Below are positions 37,389 to 47,349 of a DNA stretch of 64,000 nt, piece by piece. Below the pieces are notes generated by a model. The model searched no databases. It was not told the DNA's origin and worked only from the letters and a program-made list of their open reading frames with translations. The stretch is from Kiritimatiellia bacterium. Its GTDB lineage: Bacteria; Verrucomicrobiota; Kiritimatiellia; CAIVKH01. The stretch spans positions 124,001-188,000 of the forward strand of contig JAOSKE010000004.1 of assembly GCA_027493775.1 (NCBI GenBank), in the 5' to 3' direction. Each line of letters starts with the position of its first letter. Within the stretch, counting starts at the first letter, position 1. A program made the translations under genes and the position numbers.

Positions 37389-38255
37389 TCACCCATTCGC
37401 AACTTTCTCAAAATATCCATTCGCAGTCTGATGCGGCATCGCGTCGCGTCCGAACGTGTAGGTCCCTGACGCTTTGATTTCTTTTGCGATCTGCTCTGTC
37501 AGCGACATCGTTGTGCGGAAAGGAAGCGTGCCGAACGTCACACGCGCGACTCCAAGCGTTTCCAACTCTGCGATGGTCGGGCTGTTAACTCCGACCACGA
37601 TATTGATGGGCGCGTTCAATTCGCGGACGAGATCGGTGATGATTTGCTTGTCGCTTACGCCCATCACAAAAATACAGTCCGCCCCCGCAGCGGCGTAGGC
37701 ATTTCCACGCTCCAGCGCCTGCTTCAGCAGCTTGTTGGGCTCATCTCTGAGGCGGAGAAAAACATCTGTTCGTGCGTTAATGACAAAGGGGATATTGAGT
37801 GCGTCCATCGCCTCACGAACGGCTTTTATCTTTTCGACTTGAAGAGAGAGGTCGAAGAACGGTTGCTGCTTGCCCCGCACGCTGTCTTCCAGATTCATTC
37901 CAACTGCGCCCGCCTTGATCGTCAGTCGCGCGGTCTCCGCAACAGCCTCCGGTGTGATGCCGTAGCCGGCCTCCATATCCGCTGTCACAGGGATGCCGAC
38001 TGCCCGCGTGATACGGCGAACGGCATCCAGCATTTCTTTGCGAGAAATATATTCGCCGTCGGGGAAGCCGCATGCGTTGGCGATACCGCCACTCGTGGTC
38101 GCTATTGCGTCAAAGCCGGTCGCTTCAAAAATTCGTGCTGATGCAGCATCCCAGGCATTGGGCAAAACAAGGATGGGCGGGCCGTGATGCAACTCGCGGA
38201 GGCGCACCGCTTTTGCAGCAAGCGCATCGTTGCTTACATAAGAAGTCGCATGCAT
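37389..38255 (-). CDS. Isocitrate lyase / phosphoenolpyruvate mutase family protein
   Basis: A 288-residue TIM-barrel protein of the ICL/PEPM superfamily. Characteristic segments are ILVLPNAWDAASARIFEATG, DAIATTSGGIANACGFPDG, VTADMEAGYG (metal-binding Asp), GMNLEDSV, and INARTDVFL. These match the phosphonomutase-like subgroup (carboxyphosphonoenolpyruvate mutase or 2-methylisocitrate-lyase-like) rather than true isocitrate lyase, which has a KKCGH motif absent here. The natural substrate is unknown. It sits 25 bases from the oxidoreductase gene on the same strand, probably co-transcribed. Confidence 0.86.
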   Translation of the reverse strand: MHATSYVSNDALAAKAVRLRELHHGPPILVLPNAWDAASARIFEATGFDAIATTSGGIANACGFPDGEYISRKEMLDAVRRITRAVGIPVTADMEAGYGITPEAVAETARLTIKAGAVGMNLEDSVRGKQQPFFDLSLQVEKIKAVREAMDALNIPFVINARTDVFLRLRDEPNKLLKQALERGNAYAAAGADCIFVMGVSDKQIITDLVRELNAPINIVVGVNSPTIAELETLGVARVTFGTLPFRTTMSLTEQIAKEIKASGTYTFGRDAMPHQTANGYFEKVANG

Positions 38256-38280
38256 TGGTTTGCGCCTTGTCCATCGTTTG

Positions 38281-39462
38281 CTAGTCGGCCGAAATTTTGC
38301 CGATCAAATCCTTTGCCGTGAACGGGCCGGGCTGGCCAATCAATGCGGTCGCCTGATCCACCCTGCCCCAGACATTCCAGAGCAACGCGCCACGCACACG
38401 CCCCTGGTCGAGGTAATAGACCACGCCGGTCTTATGCTTTTCTTTCCAGTCTTCGACGATTTCGAGTTTGCTGCTCAATTCGCCGACCGCCTCGTAGCCC
38501 AGCTCGAACATATCCGCATAGAAGTAGGGGGTGTGCGTGTAGGCCTCATCGGCCCCGGCCATATTGCGTCCCGCCTGATGCCCCATTTGCAAGGCGTTGT
38601 CCTCGTGCTCCACGCGACGCGCCTTGCCGAGCAAGGCATTTGGGAATTGCGCCACATCGCCCGCCGCAAACACGTCAGCGACAGAAGTGCGCTGCCGGTC
38701 ATCCACGACAATACCGTTCTCAACCTTTGCGCCGATTGCCTTTGCTAGTTCGACGTTTGGTTTGATGCCGATTCCCGCCACCACGCCGTCCACTTCAAAA
38801 GATCGTCCGTTCTTGCTCGTGACCTTGTATCCGCTGCTGGTCTTTTCCACGTCACTGATGCTGTCACCGGGGATAAGCTCCACGCCTTTGCCCTTGTAGG
38901 CTTCGTTGATAAACTGAGCGAGATGCGCCGGATACACATTGTCGCCGATCGCGCTGCCGGGAAATACCAAGGCAACTTTTTTGCCGACCATGTTCAGTGC
39001 TGCGGCGATTTCAGAGCCGATGAAACCTGCGCCGATTACGAGAAAACGCTCGTGCTTATCTGCCACCTCGCGCAGACGCTGGTAGTCGTGGTAGGTGCGG
39101 AAGTAAATAATGTCATCGCCACCGAACGGCAGGCGGTTGGGCGTTCCCCAGTTGCCAGAAGAAGCTTTTCGTATCCGTATTCGTCGCCCTTGTTGTCGCG
39201 AACTCGCTTTGCGTTGGCATCTACGGTCGCGACCGTGCGGTCGAGGTGAACATCCACCTTGTTCTTCTCCGTGTGCAGCCAAATTTTTTCAATAGGCTTA
39301 CCCTTCCAGAGACCCTTCTGAAAGCTGAGGCCGGATATACGGCATATCCTTCTCTGCGCTGATGACGCCAATCGAACCTTCAAAATCTAGCTCGCGGATT
39401 CCCTTCACTGCCGCGTCGGCTGTCATTCCCCCACCAATAATCAGATACTTGTACGATTTCAT
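38281..39462 (-). CDS. FAD-dependent pyridine nucleotide-disulphide oxidoreductase (two frameshifts)
   Basis: About 393 residues after correction. Reading starts at ATG 39462 (MKSYKYLIIGGGMTADAAVK, first FAD dinucleotide fold), then SKGLWKGKPIEKIWLHTEKN, LLLATGERP, the NAD(P) fold FLVIGAGFIGSEIAAALN, and the C-terminal FAD motif VFAAGDVAQFP. Two breaks need repair. The first is an extra base at about 39318-39321 (coding TCAGAAG for TCAAAG). The second is a missing T in TT 39137-39138, which restores GERPNRLPFGGDD. The family includes ferredoxin/rubredoxin reductases and AIF-like proteins; the electron partner is unknown. It follows a 288-base gap that carries a perfect palindrome. Confidence 0.8.
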
Positions 39463-39574
39463 CCTTGTCTTTCCTTCCGACCATCGGCGATGCCTGATGC
39501 GTCGCCTCCAAGCCTCCTCGTGGCATATAGTGGTCTGTCGCCGTCGCGCCGGTAAAACTTACATGAAATTTTGT

Positions 39575-39602
39575 GCGCTGCGCCGGATACCCGGCGCAGC
39601 GC
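39575..39602. promoter_or_regulatory. Perfect 12-bp inverted repeat
   Basis: GCGCTGCGCCGG (39575-39586) and CCGGCGCAGCGC (39591-39602) flank loop ATAC. It could be an operator for the divergent genes or a transcription-level hairpin; no T-run follows on the plus strand. It differs in sequence from the REP elements elsewhere in the window. Confidence 0.55.
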
Positions 39603-39617
39603 CGCCCAATGCCTTGC

Positions 39618-39646
39618 TTGACAAGCCGTTATCCTGCGCGATTACT
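39618..39646 (+). promoter_or_regulatory. Candidate sigma-70 promoter for the MFS gene
   Basis: An exact TTGACA at 39618-39623 is followed after 17 bases by ATTACT, a weak -10 match (3 of 6). It lies about 105 bases before the MFS start, just after the palindrome. Confidence 0.35.
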
Positions 39647-39750
39647 GTCAGGTTTTTGAGCGAGACGACACTAAAGCATAATCGCGATGGGAGCCGTGGT
39701 CGAATGACGGCTCCTTATTAATTAAAGGAAAGGTCCCGGATTTAAACCAG

Positions 39751-40996
39751 ATGAGCACCCCGTCCCAGTCACTACCGCAGAAGACTGTATTTTCCATCGT
39801 CTTTGCGATTGCCGCGGGCCATTTCATCAACGATTTGCTGCAGATTCTGATTCCGTCCATCTACCCACTTCTGAAGGACAACCTCGCGCTGAACTTTACG
39901 CAAATCGGCCTGATCACTTTTGTCTATCAAGTGACAGCGTCGTTGCTTCAGCCCGTTGTCGGCTTTGTCACAGATCGCCGCCCACAGCCCTACTCGCAGG
40001 TTATTGGTATGGGCTTCACCTCATTGGGTGTCGCGGTGCTCGCAATCGCGCGTTCCTATCACCTTGTTCTAATTTCCGTTGCTATGATCGGCGTGGGGTC
40101 GGCCATTTTTCATCCCGAATCCTCGCGCGTGGCGTATCTGTCAGCAGGGGGCGGCGCGGATTGGCGCAGGCGATTTTTCAGGTCGGCGGAAACGCAGGAA
40201 CTGCGCTCGGCCCGCTGCTTGTCATCTTGGTGGTGATGCGACACGGCCAGCATTTTCTGTTGGCATTTTTGCCCATCGGCGCACTCGGTGTCGCTGTGTT
40301 GTACTACGTCGCGCGTTGGTATAAGAAGCGGATGATTTCGAAGGACTCGAAAAAAACTTGCCTACGTGGAATATCCGCCGCGCCTGCACAAATGGCAGGT
40401 GCAACTGTCCGTCGTGATTCTGCTCGTATTGATCTTTTCAGAAGTTCATTTATATGGCGAGCATCAGCAGCTACTTCACCTTCTACTTGATTGACCACTT
40501 TGGCGTGTCCATCGAAGCCTCGCAATTTTATCTATTTCTTTTTCTTGGCGCAGTGGCCTTGGGCACGCTCCTCGGTGGCCCGCTCGGCGACCGATTCGGC
40601 CGCAAATACGTCATTTGGTTTTCTATTCTCGGTTCCGCGCCATTCGCGCTCATCATGCCCTATGCCAACCTCACGTGGACGGCGATACTTGTGATGATTG
40701 TCGGCATCGTCCTTTCATCTGCTTTCCCGGCTATCCTTGTTTATGCCCAAGAGCTGTTGCCCCGAAAGATCGGAATGATCTCCGGCCTGTTCTTCGGATT
40801 TGCCTTCGGTATTGGCGGCCTCGGCTCGGCCCTGCTTGGCTTGATTGCTGACCACACCAGCATTGAATTCGTCTATAAACTGTGCGCCCTCTTGCCCTTG
40901 ATCGGCATGTCCGCTTATTTCCTGCCCAACGTAAAATCCCACCGCCGCTTCCTGCCGAGAGAAACCGCAAAAGAGGGGCGGATGGCAGAGACCTGA
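39751..40996 (+). CDS. MFS transporter, fosmidomycin-resistance (Fsr) type (three frameshifts)
   Basis: A 12-helix major facilitator of the Fsr group, about 415 residues after repair. It opens with FSIVFAIAAGHFINDLLQI, the group's first helix. Helix pairs continue to a C-terminal half starting MASISSYFTFYLIDHFG. Three breaks are visible. G5 at 40147-40151 lacks one G (restoring SAGGRRGLAQAIFQVGG). A7 at 40350-40356 has one A too many (restoring KKLAYVEYPPRLHKW). An extra G at 40441 (TCAGAAG for TCAAAG) interrupts LIFSKFIYMAS. Fsr exports fosmidomycin in E. coli; the natural substrate here is unknown. Confidence 0.8.
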
Positions 40997-41118
40997 TCCT
41001 CCTTTGCTAAAGCCTCGACGGACAAGAACCTGAAGTGCGCAGCGTGCGCGTTGGAGGCGGGAGGCCCCCGTCCCGGTGGTTTCACCGATACCCTTTTCAG
41101 CGAAAGTTTTCGCGTTTC

Positions 41119-42017
41119 TTACCCATACTTTTGCCGAAACACACCACCTACACCGGCGAGAATCAGGAGCGTGCCGACAAGTGTCGTGGTAGTGATTGTT
41201 TCGCCGAGGAATATCCAGCCGAGGATGACGGCGATGACAGGATTCACGAACGCGTACGTCATCACCACGGGCACGGGGAGCGTGCGGAGGGCGTACACGA
41301 AGGCGGTGAAGCCGACGACGGAGCCGGCGATGATGAGATAACCCCAGGCCCACCACGCTTCAGCAACCGGTTGCGGGCGCGGCTCGTTGTTCAGCAAAAG
41401 CAACACAACAAAACCTGCGGCGCCGAGAATTTGTTGATAGCCGGAACTGGTTAGCGTCGAAAGCTTGAGCGGATTTCGCATTTGAATCGTTGAGCCGACG
41501 CTCCACGTAAGCGGCGCAAGCAAGAGCGCAAGCGTTGCCCAGCCATCGGCGCGAGTTCCGAGCGCGATGGCAGGCTTGGTCAAAATATAAAGACCGGCCA
41601 AACCAAAAAGAGAGAGACGAGCAGAATCGGACGGGGCCACTTGCGATCAAAAATCGCCTCCACGATTGCGCTATAGAGAGACGTCGAACCGATAATCAAC
41701 GCAGCGTATGCGGAGGTCGAACGTTGCTCCGCCCAAGTGACCAATCCGTTCGCACCGTTCCACAAAAGGATTCCCGAAATGAGCAGAAAGCCGAATTCGC
41801 GCTTTGTAATGCGAATGCGATGCCGTGAGATTGCGGCGAGTGAGAGGAGAATGACGCCTCCGATCAAGATGCGCGATGCAGCCATCGAAAAAGGCGGAAA
41901 CCCGCTGCCTTCGCGTACGGCAAAACGAATGCCGAGATACGTGCTGCCCCAGATGATATAAACGAGCAGCAGCGCGAATAAGCCGCGCGGTGGATAGCGT
42001 TTTAAGAACTCGCTCAT
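41119..42017 (-). CDS. EamA/DMT family transporter, YedA-like (one frameshift)
   Basis: About 299 residues in ten hydrophobic helices, two EamA repeats. The N-terminus LFALLLVYIIWGSTYLGIRF and VREGSGFPPFSMAASRIL are typical of YedA-like members. The second half has the mirrored repeat (YLIIAGSVVGFTAFVYALR, VNPVIAVILGWIFLGE). The halves are out of frame by one base: A5 at 41605-41609 (T5 on the coding strand) lacks one base, and adding it gives SLFFGLAGLYILTKP. These transporters export small metabolites such as amino acids; the substrate cannot be named. ATG 42017 starts MSEFLKRYPPRG. Confidence 0.85.
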
Positions 42018-42047
42018 CGAGTGTGCCGTTGGAAAAAGCGCCACAAC

Positions 42048-42881
42048 TCAGCCGTAGCCGAAAGTCTGCTTGAACCGTTTCCAACAATATTTTTCTGGCA
42101 ACAGCCGTTTGCCGCCGGGCCAAACGTGGCCGAGGTCGTGGATGGTGGTGAATATAATTTCGCGAGAATCTCCCGGCTCACCCCATTGTTCAAAAGTCAC
42201 GCCATCCTGCTTCTCAACCTTCGACGCATCCTCCGGCCAGTCGAGCTGCTTTGCCCACGCGACTACAGAATCGCGCGCGGAGGGCCGCCATTCCGTCTTG
42301 CCCCACGGCAAATCAATAAGCCCTCCGTCATAAGGATTTAGCGGATCGAGTTTCCCGAAAAAATGTGCTAGAGGGACCGGTTGAGTTGGCGCGCCGCTCC
42401 CTGCGCGATAGTGGCCGGAAACAGTACCCATTGCGGCTAGGCGTTCGCCCGATTCCACTGCAAATCGGAACGTCATGGATGCGCCATTGGAAAACCCCGT
42501 CATATAAACTCGATTAGGATCGGCGCCTTGCTCTTCGAGCAAATCATCAATTACCGCATTTAGAAATGCGACATCGTCCACCGGTGCGCGATCCGTATCG
42601 GATCCTCCGATTCCCGCATTCCACATCTGTGGATTTTCGAGGAAATGAAGCGGCCTGCTTTCGTCTATCCGCGTCGCCTCCGGGTATGCAACCAGCAAGT
42701 TGCGCTCATCCGCAAACGCGCTCCAGCCGCTCGTCTTTATCGCCGTCCACGGCGTCCCGCCACGCCCCGCCAGCATAATCACGACAGGGTGGGGGCGCTC
42801 GGTCGAGTTGTTTTGCGACCGATGCAACACATACCGCCGCCGCGTGTTGTTTGCTTCCAGATAAATAACCTCGTCTTGCAT
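42048..42881 (-). CDS. Alpha/beta hydrolase, PHB depolymerase/esterase family
   Basis: About 277 residues from ATG 42881. The lipase-type nucleophile elbow is VYMTGFSNGASMTF (GxSxG), preceded by PHPVVIMLAGRGG and VAYPEATRI, which match the LpqC/PHB-depolymerase-like esterase family. A late Asp-containing strand (AHFFGKLDPLNPYDG) and HDLGHVWPGG supply the likely acid and catalytic His. No signal peptide is visible from this start. The longer in-frame start at 42992 is possible but lacks a supporting motif. The substrate may be an aryl or sugar ester. It shares strand with the DMT gene, 30 bases away. Confidence 0.8.
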   Translation of the reverse strand: MQDEVIYLEANNTRRRYVLHRSQNNSTERPHPVVIMLAGRGGTPWTAIKTSGWSAFADERNLLVAYPEATRIDESRPLHFLENPQMWNAGIGGSDTDRAPVDDVAFLNAVIDDLLEEQGADPNRVYMTGFSNGASMTFRFAVESGERLAAMGTVSGHYRAGSGAPTQPVPLAHFFGKLDPLNPYDGGLIDLPWGKTEWRPSARDSVVAWAKQLDWPEDASKVEKQDGVTFEQWGEPGDSREIIFTTIHDLGHVWPGGKRLLPEKYCWKRFKQTFGYG

Positions 42882-43107
42882 AACCCTCGAAGGTAGCGCA
42901 CTCCCGCCATCTGTAAAAGCGCAGCATGAAAACAAATTACCCGTGGTCCCGACCGAGGGGGCGTCGGCCTCCATGGGGCATCGGCGGATCATCCTTATTT
43001 CGCGCGCTCTGCGCCATGCCCGTTGCGCTTCGCCTATGGAGACGAGTTGACTCCTACAAGCCGTGTGCTGAAGATTGCAGCTCAGTCACTTTTCTTTGTG
43101 AGGTATT

Positions 43108-44325
43108 ATGGCGTGGCGGATTGATGAGTGCCTAGTGCGAGCGGAACTGGATAACCGCGTGAGGGGACGGGTGACGGGGCGGTTGTGGTTTCTCAATTTG
43201 GAGGAGCCGGTGACGCTTGAATTGACGGGGAATCCGTGGAGGGACCTGGCGGGGCATTTCATTACGATCATAAATGACACGCCGTCTTCCGCTCTGCCGT
43301 CCGGTTTTAGGCGGCATCAGGTGGGGACGGTGGGCGACATTACGGCGTCGCAGAAGGTGAAGGTGCCGGATGTGTCGCTGGATGATTTCATTGAGGGGAG
43401 AAGAGTGGGAATGGAGATGCCGTTTCATTGGGCGAATTGCCTCTATCTCGAATGGTACAGTAAGGACAATGGGCGAGTGGTGATTGAGTCGCCGGACTAC
43501 CGAATCCAACTGGATGATCTGCCGACATGGACGTTGACTGAGTCTGAGGAACGGGTGCAGCGCGAAGCAAATAGGGGGCCGACACAGGGCCTTCTTGATC
43601 AAATGGTTGATGCGCTTGCGACGAAGTATCTGGACGATTCCGCTGACGAGTCGACGAGTGAAATCGAGGCGGAGGCGGATGCGAAAGATGCGCGGATGAA
43701 TCTTCTGCTGGATCGCGTCGAAGCGCGGATTCGGAACGAAAAACTCGATGCGGATGAGTTTGACCGTGTTTATTGGGAGGAACGCGAGAAGTTGCGGAAG
43801 GAGTGGGGTGAGCCGGAGCCTGAGCCGCTTGCGCCGATGGAGGAGGTCGAGCGGGAGCAGTGGATTGATGAGATGAATGAAATCGCGCAGGAGGCGATCA
43901 AGGAAATGGAAAAGAATGGGCCGCCGGAGTTCACGACGCATCCGCTTGTGGAAGAATGCAGGAAGTTGGGACTTCGACTGCACCGCGCAATGAGGGACAA
44001 CAACTGGGTCGCCGAAGGCGCTTCACAAGAGCATCCGCTAAATGAAATCGCGGATTGTGTTCAGATTGCGAGTGGAAAATTGGCAGGTGCGTTGAACGGA
44101 GATGAGGACGATGTATGGCCGCCGCCCCCGTTGTTTGCAGGCAATGTCCTGGTTCGTTTGAAGAAAGCGCGAAATTATCTTCGCGATGCCCTCGCCGGAT
44201 TGGATGCCGCCGATGAGCAGCGCCTTGCCGTGCCCGAGTGGCGTAGTCAGGCGAGAATTGAAATCGTTGCGGTCGCCGCCCAGGTCGAAGCCTTAATAAA
44301 GGAAGTGCGCGATACGCTGGCGTAG
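43108..44325 (+). CDS. Conserved protein of unknown function, acidic
   Basis: A 405-residue protein without signal peptide or membrane segments, so probably cytoplasmic. The first 150 residues look beta-rich (RVRGRVTGRLWFLNLEEP, GHFITIINDTPSS). The middle (about 180-290) is very acidic and helical, likely coiled coil (RIRNEKLDADEFDRVYWEER, AIKEMEKNG). The C-terminal 100 residues form alpha helices (HPLVEECRKLGLRLHRAMR, FAGNVLVRLKKARNYLRDAL). GAGGT lies about six bases before ATG 43108. I do not recognise the family. It precedes ftsH by 131 bases on the same strand, with no clear functional link. Confidence 0.75.
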   Translation: MAWRIDECLVRAELDNRVRGRVTGRLWFLNLEEPVTLELTGNPWRDLAGHFITIINDTPSSALPSGFRRHQVGTVGDITASQKVKVPDVSLDDFIEGRRVGMEMPFHWANCLYLEWYSKDNGRVVIESPDYRIQLDDLPTWTLTESEERVQREANRGPTQGLLDQMVDALATKYLDDSADESTSEIEAEADAKDARMNLLLDRVEARIRNEKLDADEFDRVYWEEREKLRKEWGEPEPEPLAPMEEVEREQWIDEMNEIAQEAIKEMEKNGPPEFTTHPLVEECRKLGLRLHRAMRDNNWVAEGASQEHPLNEIADCVQIASGKLAGALNGDEDDVWPPPPLFAGNVLVRLKKARNYLRDALAGLDAADEQRLAVPEWRSQARIEIVAVAAQVEALIKEVRDTLA

Positions 44326-44456
44326 GGGAGCCGGTGCGCTTTTGCCGGTTCTCCTAATGCGGCCAAGATTCGCCAAAAACAGGCCATCCGCGCTTGTACT
44401 GGCGTGCTTACTGGCGTATTCTCGCCTATTGCTTTGAACCTGGATAGACGTTAACT

Positions 44457-46465
44457 ATGGAACCATCAAATAAATCGCCCGAGTCCTCGCCCCCGCAGCC
44501 GTCGCGCATGCCGTTTCGCGGAATGGCGGTGTGGTTCCTTCTGTTAGCGGTTTTATTGTTCGTCTTTCAGATGTTTTCGAATGGGCCGGAGCGGATCACA
44601 AAAGTTCCATACAATCCGGATTTCCTGCGGATGATGGATGAGGGGAAAATTCGCAAAGCCGAAATTGTGATGGAGGTTTCCGGCTCGCGCTTTGTGCGGG
44701 GGAGACGGTGGACATTGATGAGAAGACGGGGCAGCACAAGAAGTTCCGCGTCTTCGTGGCGTCCGCCGAGGATGTGCAGAAGAAGCTGGCGGAAAAGGGA
44801 ATCGCGTTTGAGGTCGTTCCGCAAAATCCGTACCTCTGGCAAATTCTGTCGGGCGCGATTCCGTTCATTCTCGTGATGGCGCTGCTGTATTTCCTTTTTA
44901 TGCGTCAGATGCGTATTGCGGGGAAGGGCGCGATGAGTTTCGGAAAGAGTCGCGCGAAGTTGCTGAGTCGCGGCAAAAACCGAATCACTTTTTCTGACGT
45001 AGCGGGTGTAGAAGAGGCGGAGGAAGAGGTTCAGGAGATCGTCGAGTTCCTGAAGGACCCGAAACGCTATCAAAAATTGGGCGGACGCATTCCAAAAGGC
45101 GTATTGCTCGTCGGGCCACCGGGAACAGGGAAGACGCTGCTGGCGAAGGCGATCGCGGGCGAGGCGAATGTCCCGTTCTTCAGTATCAGCGGCTCGGATT
45201 TCGTCGAGATGTTTGTCGGTGTCGGTGCCTCTCGCGTGCGTGATATGTTTGAGCAGGCGCGAAAAAATGCGCCGTGCATCATTTTCATTGATGAAATTGA
45301 TGCCGTAGGGCGGAGCCGCTTCAGCGGCATCGGCGGCGGCCACGATGAGCGCGAACAGACATTGAACGCGCTGCTCGTCGAAATGGATGGATTCGATACG
45401 CAGGAGGGAATCATCATCATCGCCGCGACGAACCGTCCGGATGTGTTGGACAACGCGTTGCTGCGCCCAGGTCGTTTTGATCGTCAGATTGTGGTGGACC
45501 TCCCATCCTTGGACGGACGCGAGGCGATTCTCAAGATTCATAGCAAGCGGATCAAACTGGGCAAGGAAACGGATTTGCGCCGGATTGCGCGCGGAACACC
45601 CGGTTTTTCCGGCGCGGATTTGTCGAATCTCGTGAACGAGGCGGCGCTGCTTGCCGCGCGGCGTGGCGCAGAGGCAGTGGAGCTTCAGGATATGGAAGAG
45701 GCGCGCGACAAGGTGCGCTGGGGCCGCGAGCGACGCAGCCGTCTGCTCGACGATCAGGAAAAGCATCTTACTGCTTATCACGAAGCGGGACACGCGATTG
45801 TTCTGGCGTTGGCGGAGGAGGGCGAGCCGCTGCATAAGGTTACGATCATTCCGCGCGGTCAGGCGCTGGGCGCGACGATGCAGTTGCCGGAAAAAGACCG
45901 CTACACGGAAGGGCGTCGCAAGTTGCTCGGTATGTTGGACGGTTTGATGGGCGGTCGTGCGGCGGAGGAGCTCGCGTGCAGCGACATCACGACTGGTGCA
46001 CAGAATGATTTGAAGCAGGCGACGCGTATCGCGCGGCTGATGGTGTGCGAGTGGGGGATGAGCGCCGAGCTTGGCCCGCAGTCATTTGGCTCCCGCGAAG
46101 AGTTGTTGTTCCTTGGCCGCGAAGTTTCGCGCAATCAGGAATATAGCGAGGCGACGGCGCAGAAGATTGATGTGGAAGTCAATCGGATGTTGCGTCAGGC
46201 CTACAACAACGCGATTGATTTGCTCCGTACGCACCGTGACAAGCTGGACTTGGTCGCTTCGATGTTGATCGAGCGCGAGACGCTGGACGGCGAGGACGTT
46301 GTTGATCTCATCAAGCACGGTCGCATTCTTTCCGAAGCCGAACGCGGAAATTCGCCCGGCAATCCTCCTTCGACACAAGAACCCGCCCCGGTGGAGCAGC
46401 AGGAAGAAAAATCGGCGCCGGTTCCCCCGGTAATCGGGCCGGATGCGAGTCCGTCGCTGGCGTGA
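44457..46465 (+). CDS. ftsH: ATP-dependent zinc metalloprotease FtsH (one frameshift)
   Basis: Membrane-anchored AAA+ protease degrading misfolded membrane proteins and short-lived regulators. About 669 residues. The N-terminus has helix 1 ([18 protein letters not shown]) and helix 2 ([19 protein letters not shown]). The AAA core has Walker [16 protein letters not shown], Walker [12 protein letters not shown] and the second region of homology [19 protein letters not shown]. The protease site is YHEAGHAIV. The frame breaks in G5 at 44698-44702; one added G gives [15 protein letters not shown]. FtsH is usually essential or important, and the rest is intact, so this is probably a sequence error. 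The C-terminus is proline-rich. folP follows after 23 bases. Confidence 0.95.
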
Positions 46466-46488
46466 CGGGGGAGTAATCGGCAAACACC

Positions 46489-47349
46489 ATGAGACCAGCT
46501 CCGCTCATCTGGCGATGTCGGGAAGCGGAGTTGGTGTGCGGTAGTCCCGCGCAAATGATGGGTGTGCTGAACGTCACGCCGGATTCTTTTTCAGATGACG
46601 TTCATTTTTTCGACCACACCGCTGCGATTGCGCGTGGCGTGGAGATGACGGAGCAAGGCGCGGCTATTATTGACGTCGGCGGCGAATCCACACGGCCCGG
46701 CGCTGAACCGGTTCCGCTGGATGAGGAGATTCGCCGTGTTATCCCCGTCATTGAGGCGCTTGCCGAAACAACGCAGTGTCTGTTGTCTGTAGATACGACG
46801 AAAGCTGCCGTCGCCGATGCCGCACTGCAAGCTGGTGCGCACATCGTGAACGACATCACCGCGCTGGGTGATCCCGAAATGGCGGAGGTAATCAAGCATC
46901 ATGGCGCCGGTGTGGTTCTGATGCACATGCAGGGCACACCGCAGACGATGCAGAAGAACCCAATGTATTCCGACGTTGTTGGTGAAATTCGCGAATTCTT
47001 TTATGAGCGAATCAACGTCGCCTTGGATGCGGGAATTGACCGACATTGTATCGCCATTGATCCCGGAATCGGTTTTGGAAAAACCGTTATGCATAACGTG
47101 AGGCTGGTTTCGGAGTTAGACGCTTTCAAAGAAGTCCGCTGTCCGATTATGATGGGGCTATCACACAAAAGCTTTCTTGGAGCGCTGACGGGCCGAACGG
47201 TGTATGATCGGTTACTGCCGAGCCTCGGTGCGCTCGCTTTTGCGATTACGCGAGGTGCGCATATTTTACGGGTACATGACGTAAAGGAATCTTGCGAGAT
47301 GGCGAGATTGATCGCTATTCTGCAATACGGTCAGGTTGTGACGGAATGA
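46489..47349 (+). CDS. folP: Dihydropteroate synthase
   Basis: Condenses 6-hydroxymethyl-dihydropterin pyrophosphate with p-aminobenzoate in folate synthesis; target of sulphonamides. Both family signatures are present: MGVLNVTPDSFSDDVHFFD and IIDVGGESTRPGAEPV, then NDITALGD, DPGIGFGKT and MGLSHKSFLG. At 286 residues it is a normal size. The gene follows ftsH and shares ATGA with cdaA, so it belongs to one operon. The order ftsH-folP-cdaA-cdaR is found in several bacterial groups. Confidence 0.95.
   Translation: MRPAPLIWRCREAELVCGSPAQMMGVLNVTPDSFSDDVHFFDHTAAIARGVEMTEQGAAIIDVGGESTRPGAEPVPLDEEIRRVIPVIEALAETTQCLLSVDTTKAAVADAALQAGAHIVNDITALGDPEMAEVIKHHGAGVVLMHMQGTPQTMQKNPMYSDVVGEIREFFYERINVALDAGIDRHCIAIDPGIGFGKTVMHNVRLVSELDAFKEVRCPIMMGLSHKSFLGALTGRTVYDRLLPSLGALAFAITRGAHILRVHDVKESCEMARLIAILQYGQVVTE

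Larger units (their letters stand above)
39463..39750. other. Divergent intergenic region
   Basis: No gene seen. It separates the minus-strand oxidoreductase from the plus-strand MFS transporter and holds the perfect palindrome at 39575-39602. A candidate plus-strand promoter, TTGACA 39618-39623 and ATTACT 39641-39646 with 17-base spacing, precedes the MFS gene. Confidence 0.5.

Noticed and set aside
37389-38255. True isocitrate lyase of the glyoxylate shunt
   Set aside because: The KKCGH catalytic motif is absent and the protein is much shorter.
43132-43983. Antisense ORF (283 codons) opposite the unknown acidic protein
   Set aside because: Very Arg/His/Leu rich, as expected of the complement of a Glu-rich coiled coil; no start signal.
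44567-45835. Long antisense ORF (422 codons) opposite ftsH
   Set aside because: No recognisable domain, and it exactly mirrors the conserved ftsH coding region.
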